Assembly (NCBI GenBank): GCA_002362175.1
Contig: DETU01000040.1
Span: 1 to 33,176, forward strand
Origin: Ruminococcus sp. UBA3280
GTDB taxonomy: Bacteria; Bacillota; Clostridia; Oscillospirales; Ruminococcaceae
Reading direction: 5' to 3'
DNA: 33,176 nt
The translations under genes and the position numbers were made by a program. The notes under the pieces were generated by a model. It saw only the letters and a program-made list of their open reading frames with translations. It was not told the origin of the DNA and did not search any database. This document shows, piece by piece, positions 22,257 through 31,324 of this stretch; within the stretch, counting starts at the first letter, position 1, and each line of letters begins with the position of its first letter.

Positions 22257-24158
22257 ATGGCTATAAGAAAAGATGTAAATGATATGCTTAACAATCTTAA
22301 GCAGGAAGAACCGCCAAAGGAAGAAAAACATAGTAAAAGCAAGTTTGATGATATGTCGGTTGATGATTTGCTTACCGCTCTTAATGACGAAAAGGAAAAC
22401 GAAACTCCACGCAAAGCACCAATAAGAGAATTGAAACGTATTCCGTCGTCAAAATCAAAGGGACAGCCTAAGACTGACAATAACACTTCTTCTGAAAAAA
22501 ACGGAAAGAAGAAAAATTCTTCAAATCCGAAAAACAGTGATGACAGTATGCCTAAAAGGAAAAGGATAGTTATTGGTGAGTTGCCCGATTACGAGGCTAT
22601 AAGACAGCAGGAAATTCAAAAGGACACAAAAGAGGAAACAAAAAAGGAAAAAACGTCCAAGTCTGCTGAAAGTGAAAAGAAAGACAACAGTAAAAGTGAT
22701 AAGGATAATTCAAAAAAGGGATTCTTTTCGAGAGTAAAAGACCTTATGTACGTTTCGGCTGACGATGATGCGGAAACAGAAGAAGAAACTGACAAAAAGT
22801 CTGAAGTTTCCGATGATGAAAACAAGGGAAGTTTTACGGTTGAGGAAATCAAGGAAAGTACGGACAGTATAGTTGCAAGTATTGAAGAGGCAATCTCTGC
22901 AATTACTGATACGGAACTTGTAAAAGAGGAAAAAAGTGATGTTCCCGAAAAGGAGAACAAGCCAAAGGAAAACAAGTCCGAATCCGTTTCAAAAAACAGC
23001 AAGAAGAACAATAACAAAACGAAACAGAACGGTAATCAGAAAAAGAAAACGGAAAACAGTAATTCAAAGTCCGAAACGAAGCCTGAGACAAAGAACGAAA
23101 AACAGGAAGAAAATAAAGAAGAAAAGAATCCTGAAACAAAGACGGAAAAAGCAGAAAATTCCGAGGAAAAGAAGTCGGAAATAAAAAATGAAAATACCGT
23201 TGATTCCGGAGAAAAGAAAGAACCGACCAAAAATCCACAGCAGTCGGGTTCAAAAAAGAAGAAAAAGAACGGAAACAAGCAGACAAAAGACAGTCAGAAA
23301 CCAGTGAAAAGCAGTGAAAGTATAATTGAGGATATAAAGAAAGAAGCTGAAAACACTGTTTCTGAAATTGAAAAAAACAAAGCTTCCGAAAATAAAGAAC
23401 AGGAAAATGCTGATACTTCTGTTGAAGAAACAAAGCAGGTTTCAGACGAACAGGAGAAAAACACCGATACGGAGCAGGTTACGGACGAAATTATTGTCAG
23501 AATCAGTGAAAATAAAGAAAACGTCGGAAGTGCTGAAAAATTCAAAAAAGGAAGATATGCTATACCTGCATTGTTGTGTATTGTTCTTGCAATAGTGGGA
23601 GTAATTGCCATTGTAAGTACATTGATATCCAATATCGGCGGAAAGGACGATTTTGAAAAAGCTGTTTATCCTGCTGTGATAATGAATATTAATCCATTTG
23701 ACAGTCCGTCTGAACTTACATCTGACCAGATTATCAGTGCGGCGATATGGTCTGTCGTTATAGACAACAAGAAACTTTCGGAATACAATGAAAGAATGGG
23801 TGCTGTAAACATTCCTGCGTCTGACGTTGAGAAGTTTGCCGTTGAACTTTTCGGTGAGGACATTCCCGAACTCAATCATACTACTGTAGGGTCGGCTGAA
23901 TCGAAATTCTACTATAATAAAGAAGCTGAATCCTATAATGTTCCGATAAAGCCCAATACATTCACTTATTTACCCGAAGTTACTTTTGTATCAAAGAGAG
24001 ACGGAAAGTATATAGTTGATGTGAATTATATTGAAGAACACCCTGAGTGGATGGACAAATCAGTTTCAAAGACTGTAGAGTTCAGGCTTTCAAAGAATGA
24101 TGACGGCGGTTATAAAATCAATTCAATGACTGTTATGTCTGAGAGTTCGTCAACTTGA
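22257..24158 (+). CDS. Large Lys/Glu-rich single-pass membrane protein, unknown function
   Basis: 633 residues. Residues 1-430 are hydrophilic, dominated by Lys, Glu, Ser and Asn, and almost certainly disordered, with two less degenerate islands: an N-terminal FDDMSVDDLLTALNDEKE and RKRIVIGELPDYEAIRQQE near 100. One membrane segment follows (about 435-460), then an outside domain of about 170 residues (FEKAVYPAVIMNINPFDSPSEL, ASDVEKFAVELFGEDIP, EVTFVSKRDGKYIVDVNYIEE) that I do not recognise. It is the last gene of the proBA operon (18-bp gap) and is followed by a strong terminator. A long inside tail and a compact outside domain suggest a scaffold or sensor, but this is a guess. Confidence 0.82.
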   Translation: MAIRKDVNDMLNNLKQEEPPKEEKHSKSKFDDMSVDDLLTALNDEKENETPRKAPIRELKRIPSSKSKGQPKTDNNTSSEKNGKKKNSSNPKNSDDSMPKRKRIVIGELPDYEAIRQQEIQKDTKEETKKEKTSKSAESEKKDNSKSDKDNSKKGFFSRVKDLMYVSADDDAETEEETDKKSEVSDDENKGSFTVEEIKESTDSIVASIEEAISAITDTELVKEEKSDVPEKENKPKENKSESVSKNSKKNNNKTKQNGNQKKKTENSNSKSETKPETKNEKQEENKEEKNPETKTEKAENSEEKKSEIKNENTVDSGEKKEPTKNPQQSGSKKKKKNGNKQTKDSQKPVKSSESIIEDIKKEAENTVSEIEKNKASENKEQENADTSVEETKQVSDEQEKNTDTEQVTDEIIVRISENKENVGSAEKFKKGRYAIPALLCIVLAIVGVIAIVSTLISNIGGKDDFEKAVYPAVIMNINPFDSPSELTSDQIISAAIWSVVIDNKKLSEYNERMGAVNIPASDVEKFAVELFGEDIPELNHTTVGSAESKFYYNKEAESYNVPIKPNTFTYLPEVTFVSKRDGKYIVDVNYIEEHPEWMDKSVSKTVEFRLSKNDDGGYKINSMTVMSESSST

Positions 24159-24166
24159 TAAATAAA

Positions 24167-24207
24167 AAATCTCATCACTTAAAAAACAGTGATGAGATTT
24201 TATTTTT
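24167..24207. terminator. Bidirectional terminator between convergent genes
   Basis: AAATCTCATCACT and AGTGATGAGATTT form a 13-bp perfect stem around an A-rich loop, followed by T-rich sequence on the plus strand and A/T-rich sequence on the other. It abuts the stop of the GH25 gene. Confidence 0.8.
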
Positions 24208-25171
24208 AATCTGATTTTTGGCTGTAGTCCTTGAAACTTATATTCATGTCAACGTCGGTTGAGATTCCGGGAACTCGTCCGTCACTTGCATACTGCCATA
24301 TTTTGAAATCATAGTAATATGTAGGTTCGTCGTTATATTCGGCAAGCCATATGTCATATTCCTTGACTCTCGGCAGGTCAACCTTGAAAAGAAGTGTACT
24401 CTTGTTCTGATAAATCATCGGAGTATATCCTGCGGACTTTATTCTTTCACAGAATGCAACACAGCAGTCGGCGAGTGATTCAATAGTTATTTCGTCTGTC
24501 CGTGCATAGTCCTCGTAGATAATTTCCCAGTCAAAAACAACGGGATAAGTAATATTGAAAGGTTCTATGGCATCTATCACAGCGTCGGCTTCTTCAATAG
24601 CCTCGTCAACGGTAAGTGCCTGAGAGAAGAAATAGACACCCGTCTTTATTCCTGCTCGGTCGGCGGAATACAGATTTTCTTTGAAACGTTCGTCAAATAT
24701 GATTTCACCGTCGCTGTAGGTACGACAGCCCACTCTTATAAATGCAAATTCAATGCCTGCGTCCTTTACCTGTTTCCAGTCAATATATCCCTGAAACTCT
24801 GAAACGTCGATACCTGCGATTGAGGTTATTTTATCCTTGTCCTTATAGAATGAGTAGCCGTTTCTTGTAACGATTGAATCACCGTCCAGTTCGTTTTTTG
24901 GAACGTCCTCCAGAACGGGCATATAGATTTCTCCGAGTGAACCGCCGTCCATTATAATTTTTTCGCCGTCGGTCTGATAAAAAGTCTCTTCCTTTTCAAT
25001 TACAGCTCTTGTGCGTACATCAGGCTCTGTATTTATCGCCGGGACTGTGCTTCCGTTTTTACTGCTGAACGTAACGGTAAGTTTCACAAGCGGAACAGCC
25101 AGCACAAGAATAACAACTGCTTCAATAATCGCCAATATTTTGAAATTGCGGTTTTTCTTCTTCCTTGCCAT
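24206..25171 (-). CDS. Membrane-anchored GH25 lysozyme
   Basis: Peptidoglycan muramidase of glycoside hydrolase family 25. 321 residues from the ATG at 25171, chosen because AAAGGAGG precedes it. A basic start and a single membrane segment (about 11-30) act as an uncleaved anchor. A linker of about 85 residues leads to the GH25 barrel (about 110-318): AGIDVSEFQGYIDWKQVKDAGIEFAFIRVG, GVYFFSQALTVDEAIEEADAVI, the catalytic acids in PVVFDWE, and DIWLAEYND, KIWQYASDGRVPGISTDVDMNI near the end. Role: cell-wall remodelling or lysis. Own promoter at 25205-25233. Confidence 0.92.
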   Translation of the reverse strand: MARKKKNRNFKILAIIEAVVILVLAVPLVKLTVTFSSKNGSTVPAINTEPDVRTRAVIEKEETFYQTDGEKIIMDGGSLGEIYMPVLEDVPKNELDGDSIVTRNGYSFYKDKDKITSIAGIDVSEFQGYIDWKQVKDAGIEFAFIRVGCRTYSDGEIIFDERFKENLYSADRAGIKTGVYFFSQALTVDEAIEEADAVIDAIEPFNITYPVVFDWEIIYEDYARTDEITIESLADCCVAFCERIKSAGYTPMIYQNKSTLLFKVDLPRVKEYDIWLAEYNDEPTYYYDFKIWQYASDGRVPGISTDVDMNISFKDYSQKSD

Positions 25172-25204
25172 TTTTTCCTCCTTTATAAAATACTGCTGTC
25201 TTAT

Positions 25205-25233
25205 ATAATAGCACATTTTAAGTATTTTGTAAA
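25205..25233 (-). promoter_or_regulatory. Promoter of the GH25 gene
   Basis: Minus-strand TTTACA (25233-25228) and TATTAT (25210-25205), spacer 17 bp, about 34 bp before the ATG. Confidence 0.55.
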
Positions 25234-25258
25234 CAGCTTTCAGAATTTTTTCAGTGAA

Positions 25259-25287
25259 TTGACAACAACTGTAAATTCTGATATAAT
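25259..25287 (+). promoter_or_regulatory. Consensus promoter of the DUF2225-like gene
   Basis: TTGACA (25259-25264) and TATAAT (25282-25287), spacer 17 bp: a perfect match, the strongest promoter in the window. It diverges from the GH25 promoter. Confidence 0.75.
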
Positions 25288-25324
25288 TAGCATATTACAG
25301 TAAGTGAAAGGGGTACGATTTTTT

Positions 25325-25969
25325 ATGGAAACTAAACTTACAGAAACCGTATGCAGTGTATGCGGTACAAAATCAGAACACACTGTTATAATCAAGTCAA
25401 AGGCGGACGGTGTTCCCGATATTGATTTGCGTCCGTCAGAACCGCACCGTTCGTCAATGGAGTACTGGGTTATGGAGTGTCCCGAGTGCAGATACTGCAA
25501 CGGTACTCTTGAAACACCTGCGGATTTTGACCGCAGTTATCTTGAAAGCCGTGAATACAGGGAACTCGGTGGTCTTGAAACTGAAAATGAACTTGTTTCA
25601 CGTTTTGTCAGAAAGGCACTTGTCAATATAAAGAACCGAAATTATACCGAAGCGGTGCAGTCTTATCTTTATGCTGCGTGGGTTTTTGACGATGAAGGCA
25701 ATGACGGCAAGGCAAAGGAATGTAGAAATGAAGCTTTGAGTATAATGGAAAACAGCAATGTTTTTGACGGTAATGAAAATATGTATCTTCTCCGTGCCGA
25801 CCTTCTTCGACGTACAGGACAGTTTGAAAAAGTTATAAGTGATTACAGTGAAAGATTCTTTGATTCTCCGCTTATGCTTCTCATTTCGCAGTATAGTGTA
25901 AAACTTGCAAAGAACGGTGATTCTTCGGTTCATAAGATGTCAGAAGTTCCAGGAGTTGCGTTTGAATGA
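25325..25969 (+). CDS. DUF2225-like zinc-binding and TPR-type protein
   Basis: 214 residues. The N-terminal 70 residues carry two cysteine pairs (CSVCG and CPECRYC) framing DIDLRPSEPHRSSMEYWVMECPEC, the layout of DUF2225 proteins, where the cysteines should bind zinc. The rest is helical with repeat-like segments (VRKALVNIKNRNYTEAVQSYLYAAWVFDDEG, YLLRADLLRRTGQFEKVISDY) typical of TPR repeats. Predicted cytosolic; function unknown. The start at 25325 has AAAGGGG about 11 nt upstream. Served by a perfect consensus promoter, so it may be highly expressed. Confidence 0.7.
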   Translation: METKLTETVCSVCGTKSEHTVIIKSKADGVPDIDLRPSEPHRSSMEYWVMECPECRYCNGTLETPADFDRSYLESREYRELGGLETENELVSRFVRKALVNIKNRNYTEAVQSYLYAAWVFDDEGNDGKAKECRNEALSIMENSNVFDGNENMYLLRADLLRRTGQFEKVISDYSERFFDSPLMLLISQYSVKLAKNGDSSVHKMSEVPGVAFE

Positions 25970-25980
25970 TTGCTTTGAAA

Positions 25981-26006
25981 ACGGACGGTATACCGTCCGT
26001 TTTTTT
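25981..26006. terminator. Terminator with a palindromic stem
   Basis: ACGGACGGT and ACCGTCCGT around TA form a 9-10-bp stem followed by seven Ts, 11 bp after the stop at 25969. It also faces the tex stop codon at 26008. Confidence 0.85.
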
Positions 26007-26007
26007 G

Positions 26008-28278
26008 TTATTTCTGTTTTATTCTGAAACTACTGTTTCTTAACTGATTTACGTCAAACCCCTTTGGTTTACGGTTATCACGCTTTTTAGAAGATTTTTT
26101 ATTTGTCTGTTTCTGTTCCTTTTCGTCATCAAGTCTCATGGTAAGGGAGATTCTGTTTCTCTTAACATCAACTTCAATTACACGTACTTTCACAACCTCT
26201 CCGACTTTTACGGCTTCAAGAGGGTGTTTTATATATCGGCTGCATATCTGTGAAACATGAACAAGCCCGTCCTCATGTACGCCGATATCGACAAATGCAC
26301 CGAAGTCAATTATGTTGCGGACAGTTCCGACAAGTTCCATGCCAACTTTAAGGTCTTTGATTTCCATTACATCACCGCTTCTGAGGAGTGGCGGAGGAAG
26401 TTCGTCACGGAGGTCACGTCCCGGCTTTTTTAGTTCTCCTATAATATCGGTAAGAGTGGGAACGCCTATTCCGAGATTTTTACTTATATTTTCAAGACCT
26501 ATATTTTCGGCTTTTTCGGTTATTCCCGCAGCACCGCCGTCTGAAATGTCAGCAAGTGTAAAACCGCACTCGTTCAGAAGCGATGAAGCGGCAGAATAGC
26601 TTTCGGGGTGGACTGCTGTATTGTCAAGCGGATTTTTTCCGTCACGTACTCTTAAAAATCCTGCACACTGTTCAAATGCCTTTTTGCCGAGTTTGGCAAC
26701 TTTCATAAGTTCCTTACGGTCGTTGAATTTTCCGTTTTCCTCACGGTAGGCAACTATATTTTTGGCAACCGCTGAATTTATTCCCGATATATAGGAAAGA
26801 AGTGAATATGAAGCGGTGTTCAGGTCAACGCCGACGGAGTTTACACAATCTTCAACAACGCCTGAAAGTGCCTCATTCATACGGGCTTGTGGCATATCGT
26901 GCTGATACTGTCCGACACCTATTGCTTTAGGTTCGATTTTTACAAGTTCTGCAAGAGGGTCTTGTAAACGTCTTGCAATGGATACTGCACTTCTCAGTGA
27001 AACATCATAGTCAGGGAACTCCTCGGCGGCAAGTTTTGAAGCCGAGTAGACGGAAGCACCTGCTTCACTTACTACCATGTAGCTTATTTTCTGTGGTATT
27101 TCCTTTAGTAAGTCAACAACAAAGTTTTCAGTTTCACGGGAAGCTGTACCGTTGCCTATGGAGATAGTTGTAACACCGTGTTTCTGAATGAGTGATTTTA
27201 CTGTCTTTGCGGAGCTTTCAACATTCTGCTTTGGTCCCGGAGTGGGATAAATAACGCCTGTATCAAGTACTTTTCCCGTTGAGTCAATTACGGCAACTTT
27301 ACAGCCCGTTCTGTAACCCGGGTCAAGACCGAGAATAATACTGTTTTTCAGTGGTGCTTGCAGGAGAAGCTGACGGAGGTTTGAAGCAAATACTTTTATT
27401 GATTCTTCAGCGGCTTTTGATGTCATTTCGGAACGTATCTCACGTTCAATCGACGGGAAAATAAGTCTCTTGTAACTGTCAAGAACAGCAGTTCTTACAA
27501 GTTCACCGCACTGTGAATCATTCTTCACATACTTATTTGCAATGAGACCCGTTGCACTGATTTCGTCAAGACTTACCGAAACTTTTATAAATCCTTCCTT
27601 TTCACCTCTGTCAAGTGCAAGTACACGGTGGTTTGCTATTTTTTCAACGGGTTCTTTATAGTCATAGTAATTGGTGTATACGCTTTCTGCTTCGGGGTCA
27701 GATGCTTTGGAAACTATTTCACCCTTATCGTTTGCAAGTTTACGGAGTTTCTTTCTTATTTCGGCATCGTCTGAAATATCTTCTGCTATTATGTCCATAG
27801 CACCCTGTAAAGCAGTTTTGATGTCAGGGATTTTCTTTTCCTCGTCAATAAATCTTTCCGCTTCTTTTTCGGGAGCTGTCTGTGGATTTTGTTCCATAAC
27901 GAGAGATGCAAGGGGTTCAAGACCGTTTTCCCTTGCGATACCTGCACGGGTACGTCTTTTGGGCTTGAACGGTCTGTATATATCTTCAACTTCAACAAGT
28001 GTTGTTGCTGAACTGATTGCACTTTCAATTTCGGGGGTCATTTTTTCCTGTTCCGTGATAGCGTTTGAAATTTCCTCCTTGCGTTTTTCAAGATTGCGGA
28101 GGTACATGAGACGGTCATAAAGTTCACGGAGAATCTGGTCGTCAAGCGAGCCTGTAAGTTCTTTACGGTAACGTGCGATAAACGGAATAGTCTTGTCGTC
28201 GTCAATAAGTTCAACCGTATTATTGACGTGTTCAAGTTTCAGATTAAATTCCTGTGCAAGAGTTTTATTTATATCCAT
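26008..28278 (-). CDS. tex: Tex-family RNA-binding transcription accessory protein
   Basis: 756 residues in the standard Tex layout: N-terminal helical region (AQEFNLKLEHVNNTVELIDDDKTIPFIARYRKELTGSLDD), a YqgF/RNase H-like domain (SIILGLDPGYRTGCKVAVID), tandem helix-hairpin-helix motifs (NTASYSLLSYISGINSAVAKNIVAYREENGKF) and a C-terminal S1 RNA-binding domain (VGMELVGTVRNIIDFGAFVDIGVHEDGLVHVSQI), ending in a basic tail. Tex proteins bind nucleic acids and associate with transcription in several bacteria; the exact task is not settled. The start at 28278 is preceded by AAAGGA at about 11 nt; a longer frame to 28311 has no site. Monocistronic. Confidence 0.95.
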   Translation of the reverse strand: MDINKTLAQEFNLKLEHVNNTVELIDDDKTIPFIARYRKELTGSLDDQILRELYDRLMYLRNLEKRKEEISNAITEQEKMTPEIESAISSATTLVEVEDIYRPFKPKRRTRAGIARENGLEPLASLVMEQNPQTAPEKEAERFIDEEKKIPDIKTALQGAMDIIAEDISDDAEIRKKLRKLANDKGEIVSKASDPEAESVYTNYYDYKEPVEKIANHRVLALDRGEKEGFIKVSVSLDEISATGLIANKYVKNDSQCGELVRTAVLDSYKRLIFPSIEREIRSEMTSKAAEESIKVFASNLRQLLLQAPLKNSIILGLDPGYRTGCKVAVIDSTGKVLDTGVIYPTPGPKQNVESSAKTVKSLIQKHGVTTISIGNGTASRETENFVVDLLKEIPQKISYMVVSEAGASVYSASKLAAEEFPDYDVSLRSAVSIARRLQDPLAELVKIEPKAIGVGQYQHDMPQARMNEALSGVVEDCVNSVGVDLNTASYSLLSYISGINSAVAKNIVAYREENGKFNDRKELMKVAKLGKKAFEQCAGFLRVRDGKNPLDNTAVHPESYSAASSLLNECGFTLADISDGGAAGITEKAENIGLENISKNLGIGVPTLTDIIGELKKPGRDLRDELPPPLLRSGDVMEIKDLKVGMELVGTVRNIIDFGAFVDIGVHEDGLVHVSQICSRYIKHPLEAVKVGEVVKVRVIEVDVKRNRISLTMRLDDEKEQKQTNKKSSKKRDNRKPKGFDVNQLRNSSFRIKQK

Positions 28279-28335
28279 AATTATTTTTTCCTTTCTGTTC
28301 ATGAAATACATTATAATACATATATTTCCTTACTC

Positions 28336-28364
28336 ATTATACCATGAATACTGAAATAAATCAA
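28336..28364 (-). promoter_or_regulatory. tex promoter
   Basis: Minus-strand TTGATT (28364-28359) and TATAAT (28341-28336), spacer 17 bp, about 58 bp before the ATG. Confidence 0.6.
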
Positions 28365-28378
28365 TAGTTGTATAGTCA

Positions 28379-28400
28379 AACAGCACCCGAGGGTGCTGTT
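28379..28400 (-). terminator. Hairpin ending the ABC operon
   Basis: AACAGCACCC and GGGTGCTGTT pair perfectly just beyond the 28405 stop codon of the minus-strand operon. Only a short T-stretch follows, so termination may be partial and could let transcripts run into tex. Confidence 0.55.
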
Positions 28401-28404
28401 ATTT

Positions 28405-29826
28405 TTATTCGTCGTCATCCGACGGCTGAGACTGAACTGTTTTAAGTATGCCTGCATTTTCACAGAATGAATTATAGAATGACCTAACAGAAGTTTTTCC
28501 TGTTATTCGGCTCATATCTATAAGACCGCCTGTGTATATGTCATCTTTGAAAACGTAACATTTATCATTACCTGCGTCAACCAAATCTATTTTAATGTCG
28601 GTACCGTCGTTTACATGATAAACGGCAGTTAAAAGCGGTTCTGAATTGTCGGGCGAAACGTCCGTATCAATTTCAGTGAATATGAGAATTGAAAGGGCGT
28701 TATAGAAATTCTGGAAAGATGTTGAAGTTTCAACATTTTCAATATCTATTGATTTGCCATTCTTTTCAAGAATACTGTCGGTCATGTTCAGAGTGAATGA
28801 ATCCTGAATATTATCGAATGTAAGGTCAAATCCCGTTACACTGTAGATATTGGCGGTTGTAACGGAATCAGGCATGAAATCAATAGGGGTATAATCAACG
28901 AAATTAAGGTCTGAAATGTAGTAGGTCTGTACCTGATTTGAATCTTTAAGCAAAGCATATGTATATGTCCTGTTTTCGTCGCTTTTACCGCTTACAAGTA
29001 TATTCTTTTCAGTGCCGTCAATACCTTTTACCGTTACTTCGGCAGCAGGCTTGTCAAAGCCGTATTTACTCAAATCTTCAAGATATTCGTCAAGAAGCTG
29101 TTGGGCTTCAAGACGTGTGACGGTTGTAAGCATTGAAGTAACTGCTGTTTGGTCAAACGGAAGATTTGAATATTCGTCGGGGAGTGACCATGTAGAAGTT
29201 TCCGTATCAAAAGTAAGGTCATATACTGTTTTGCCGTCTTTTTTAATGGTAATCTGTTTAATTTCGTTGTCCTTATACGGAATCAAATCTTTTGATTTAA
29301 TCATCAGACGGCTTGCTTTCAGTACACTTCCCTGTATGGAATCAACAGTATATACCTTGTTTTTTCCTTCAACCATAATATAATAGTAATCGTTTGTGGG
29401 ACTGATATTTCCTACATAAACTTTATAGTTGTTTGTACCGTCGGAGAGTGTTATTGTTTCGGACGGATTTTCAAGACCATACATGGATTTTTTTGAACTG
29501 TCCGCCTCACCGTAGTTTGTTTCCGCAGTGAAGTCTGAAACCAATGTAAGCAGTGCGTCCATGTAAGTCTGGTCAAGAGAAAATTCACCGTTGTCAAGTT
29601 TCCATTCATCGTCATCATTGACAACTGCCTTGTACTGACCGTCGGGACAGTCGAAATTTATTTCTGTTATGCTGTCACTGTCAAAACTGAAAAGAACATT
29701 GTCGGCAAGTTCGGAAACCTGTTGTTTTGTTTCCTTGTCACTCTTGTTCTTGACAACGAGAAAAGCACCGATTGAACCTCCCGCAACAATAAGCAGAGCA
29801 ACAGTAGCTATAATAACTTTTTTCAT
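28405..29826 (-). CDS. DUF4340 protein of a Gld-like ABC system
   Basis: 473 residues: one N-terminal membrane anchor (KKVIIATVALLIVAGGSIGAFLVV) and a large outside part made of two similar beta-rich halves. The repeated pattern (EINFDCPDGQYKAVVNDDDEWKL, YGLENPSETITLSDGTNNYKVYVG; then IKKDGKTVYDLTFDTETSTWSL, YGFDKPAAEVTVKGIDGTEKNILVSG) is the DUF4340 repeat. These proteins travel with GldG-like ABC components. The ATG at 29826 is preferred, as GGAG lies 11 nt upstream, against an ATG at 29835 only 2 nt from it; both overlap or touch the upstream stop. The C-terminal tail is acidic. Last gene of the cassette. Confidence 0.85.
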   Translation of the reverse strand: MKKVIIATVALLIVAGGSIGAFLVVKNKSDKETKQQVSELADNVLFSFDSDSITEINFDCPDGQYKAVVNDDDEWKLDNGEFSLDQTYMDALLTLVSDFTAETNYGEADSSKKSMYGLENPSETITLSDGTNNYKVYVGNISPTNDYYYIMVEGKNKVYTVDSIQGSVLKASRLMIKSKDLIPYKDNEIKQITIKKDGKTVYDLTFDTETSTWSLPDEYSNLPFDQTAVTSMLTTVTRLEAQQLLDEYLEDLSKYGFDKPAAEVTVKGIDGTEKNILVSGKSDENRTYTYALLKDSNQVQTYYISDLNFVDYTPIDFMPDSVTTANIYSVTGFDLTFDNIQDSFTLNMTDSILEKNGKSIDIENVETSTSFQNFYNALSILIFTEIDTDVSPDNSEPLLTAVYHVNDGTDIKIDLVDAGNDKCYVFKDDIYTGGLIDMSRITGKTSVRSFYNSFCENAGILKTVQSQPSDDDE

Positions 29827-29827
29827 A

Positions 29828-31318
29828 TTATGCATATCTCCTCTTGAGCCATACTGCCACGCCTATAAGTGCAATGACAACAGGAACAATTGTAAATATT
29901 CTCAGTACGGATTCAGCTTCGGGAGCGTCCGCAAAATGCATTGTATCGTATGAATTGGACTTGTTGCCTATACCCATATCAATATCGGTATCATAAAGCC
30001 ATGTGTTTGAGAAAATGGTAAGATACTGAGTACCCGAAATAGTGGGGTATACCTTGTCAATATCCATTATATCGGTAGTTCCGATAAGGATAATTTTACC
30101 GAGAGTCTGCTTATTGTATGAGTAATAGCCGAAATAGAGAGGTGTATTGCTTAATTCTTCTGCTTGCTTTTTGGAGTCGCTATCACCGCCCATGGCAGTA
30201 CTTACGGTTGTATAGCTTGCTGTTGTAGCGTCAGCGATATTCTGTATTATAGGTGACTTTTCAATATATCCGCTGTCACCGCTGTATTCGTATACACTTC
30301 TTGTATTTGAAATACCTGCTATATAGTCGCCCTGGTCGATAAGATAATTTATATCTGTTGTGAGGTCCTCTGTAAAATCGTCTGTTTTCTGTGTATACTG
30401 AACACGGAAGTAATTATCACTCTGCTTTGCTTCTCTGTCCTGAAGCTGATTAACACTGTTTGATTCCGTTACATAGTTGTAGTCAATGCCGAGTTCAAAC
30501 TTTTCAAGCAGTCTGTCAATATTTGAGAAACGTCCCTTTGTGTCGCATGGAGCGGCAAAAACGGCAAGTGAACCGCCGTGGTCGGCATAATCACTTAGAA
30601 GTTTATACTCATTGTCGGTCAGGTCTTTTGTCGGACCTGCGAGGTAGATAATAGCCGCATTATCAGGGACAGCACCTTCTTCGTCAAGGTTTATTTCCTG
30701 AACATCATAGTTATTTGCTTTAAGCTGGAGTGCATAAGTTTCATAGCTGTCATTTATGGACTTTTCACCGTGACCTGTAAGGAAGTAAACAGTGGGGAGA
30801 GAACCGCTTGTACATACTTTTATAGCACCTGCAATAAGTTCTTCACCTGCGTATTCAAATATGCCTTCTGATGTTGTCTGAAAAAGTTTATGATAGTCAA
30901 TTTTTTTGATTGTATCTCCGCACTTTACAAAAATATCACCCTCGTTTATACCGAGGATTCCCGACGGGTCAAGTGCTGAAGCTCTGTCGGCTTCTTCGTT
31001 CGGATTGAAAGTAATAAGTTGTATATTGTCACGTTTTCCGAGTTCGTCGAGTGTGTGATAAAGAGGAAGGAACTCGGGAGCATTCTGAAATTCACTGAGA
31101 CTATAATTATATAAGTAGTAAATTTCAATCTGCTTGTCGGATACTTCGTCAAGAAGCTGTACTGTTTTCTCATTAAGAGTATATTTTCCGGCAGGAGTCA
31201 TGTCAAATACTTTGTCGGAATAAGTGAATATAAGGTTTATCGGGACTGCGATAAGCAGTATCAGAATTGCAATGACAAATGCAAGTATTCCCGAAAGATT
31301 AAATTTTTTCTTCTGCAT
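29828..31318 (-). CDS. GldG-family ABC auxiliary protein
   Basis: 496 residues. An N-terminal membrane segment (about 9-29, SGILAFVIAILILLIAVPINL) and a C-terminal one just before KRRYA flank a large outside domain. FDMTPAGKYTLNEKTVQLLDEVSDKQIEIYYLYN, VYFLTGHGEKSINDS and IIYLAGPTKDLTDNEYKLLSDYADHGGSLAVFA are the hallmarks of the GldG/IFT52-like family. In Bacteroidetes GldG is part of the gliding-motility ABC complex with GldA and GldF; in Firmicutes the role is unknown. A G-rich site lies before the ATG, 7 bp after the permease stop. Confidence 0.9.
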   Translation of the reverse strand: MQKKKFNLSGILAFVIAILILLIAVPINLIFTYSDKVFDMTPAGKYTLNEKTVQLLDEVSDKQIEIYYLYNYSLSEFQNAPEFLPLYHTLDELGKRDNIQLITFNPNEEADRASALDPSGILGINEGDIFVKCGDTIKKIDYHKLFQTTSEGIFEYAGEELIAGAIKVCTSGSLPTVYFLTGHGEKSINDSYETYALQLKANNYDVQEINLDEEGAVPDNAAIIYLAGPTKDLTDNEYKLLSDYADHGGSLAVFAAPCDTKGRFSNIDRLLEKFELGIDYNYVTESNSVNQLQDREAKQSDNYFRVQYTQKTDDFTEDLTTDINYLIDQGDYIAGISNTRSVYEYSGDSGYIEKSPIIQNIADATTASYTTVSTAMGGDSDSKKQAEELSNTPLYFGYYSYNKQTLGKIILIGTTDIMDIDKVYPTISGTQYLTIFSNTWLYDTDIDMGIGNKSNSYDTMHFADAPEAESVLRIFTIVPVVIALIGVAVWLKRRYA

Positions 31319-31324
31319 GAATGA

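Noticed and set aside
22600..23430. Polypurine tract as a replication origin or structural element
   Set aside because: Fully accounted for by an in-frame Lys/Glu-rich protein; no DnaA boxes or AT-rich unwinding element nearby.
22616..23433. Long Phe/Ser-rich open frames on the minus strand
   Set aside because: They are the reverse of the purine-rich Lys/Glu coding region and have no start signals.
25981..26000. 20-bp perfect palindrome as an operator
   Set aside because: It directly follows a stop codon and is followed by seven Ts, so it is a terminator.
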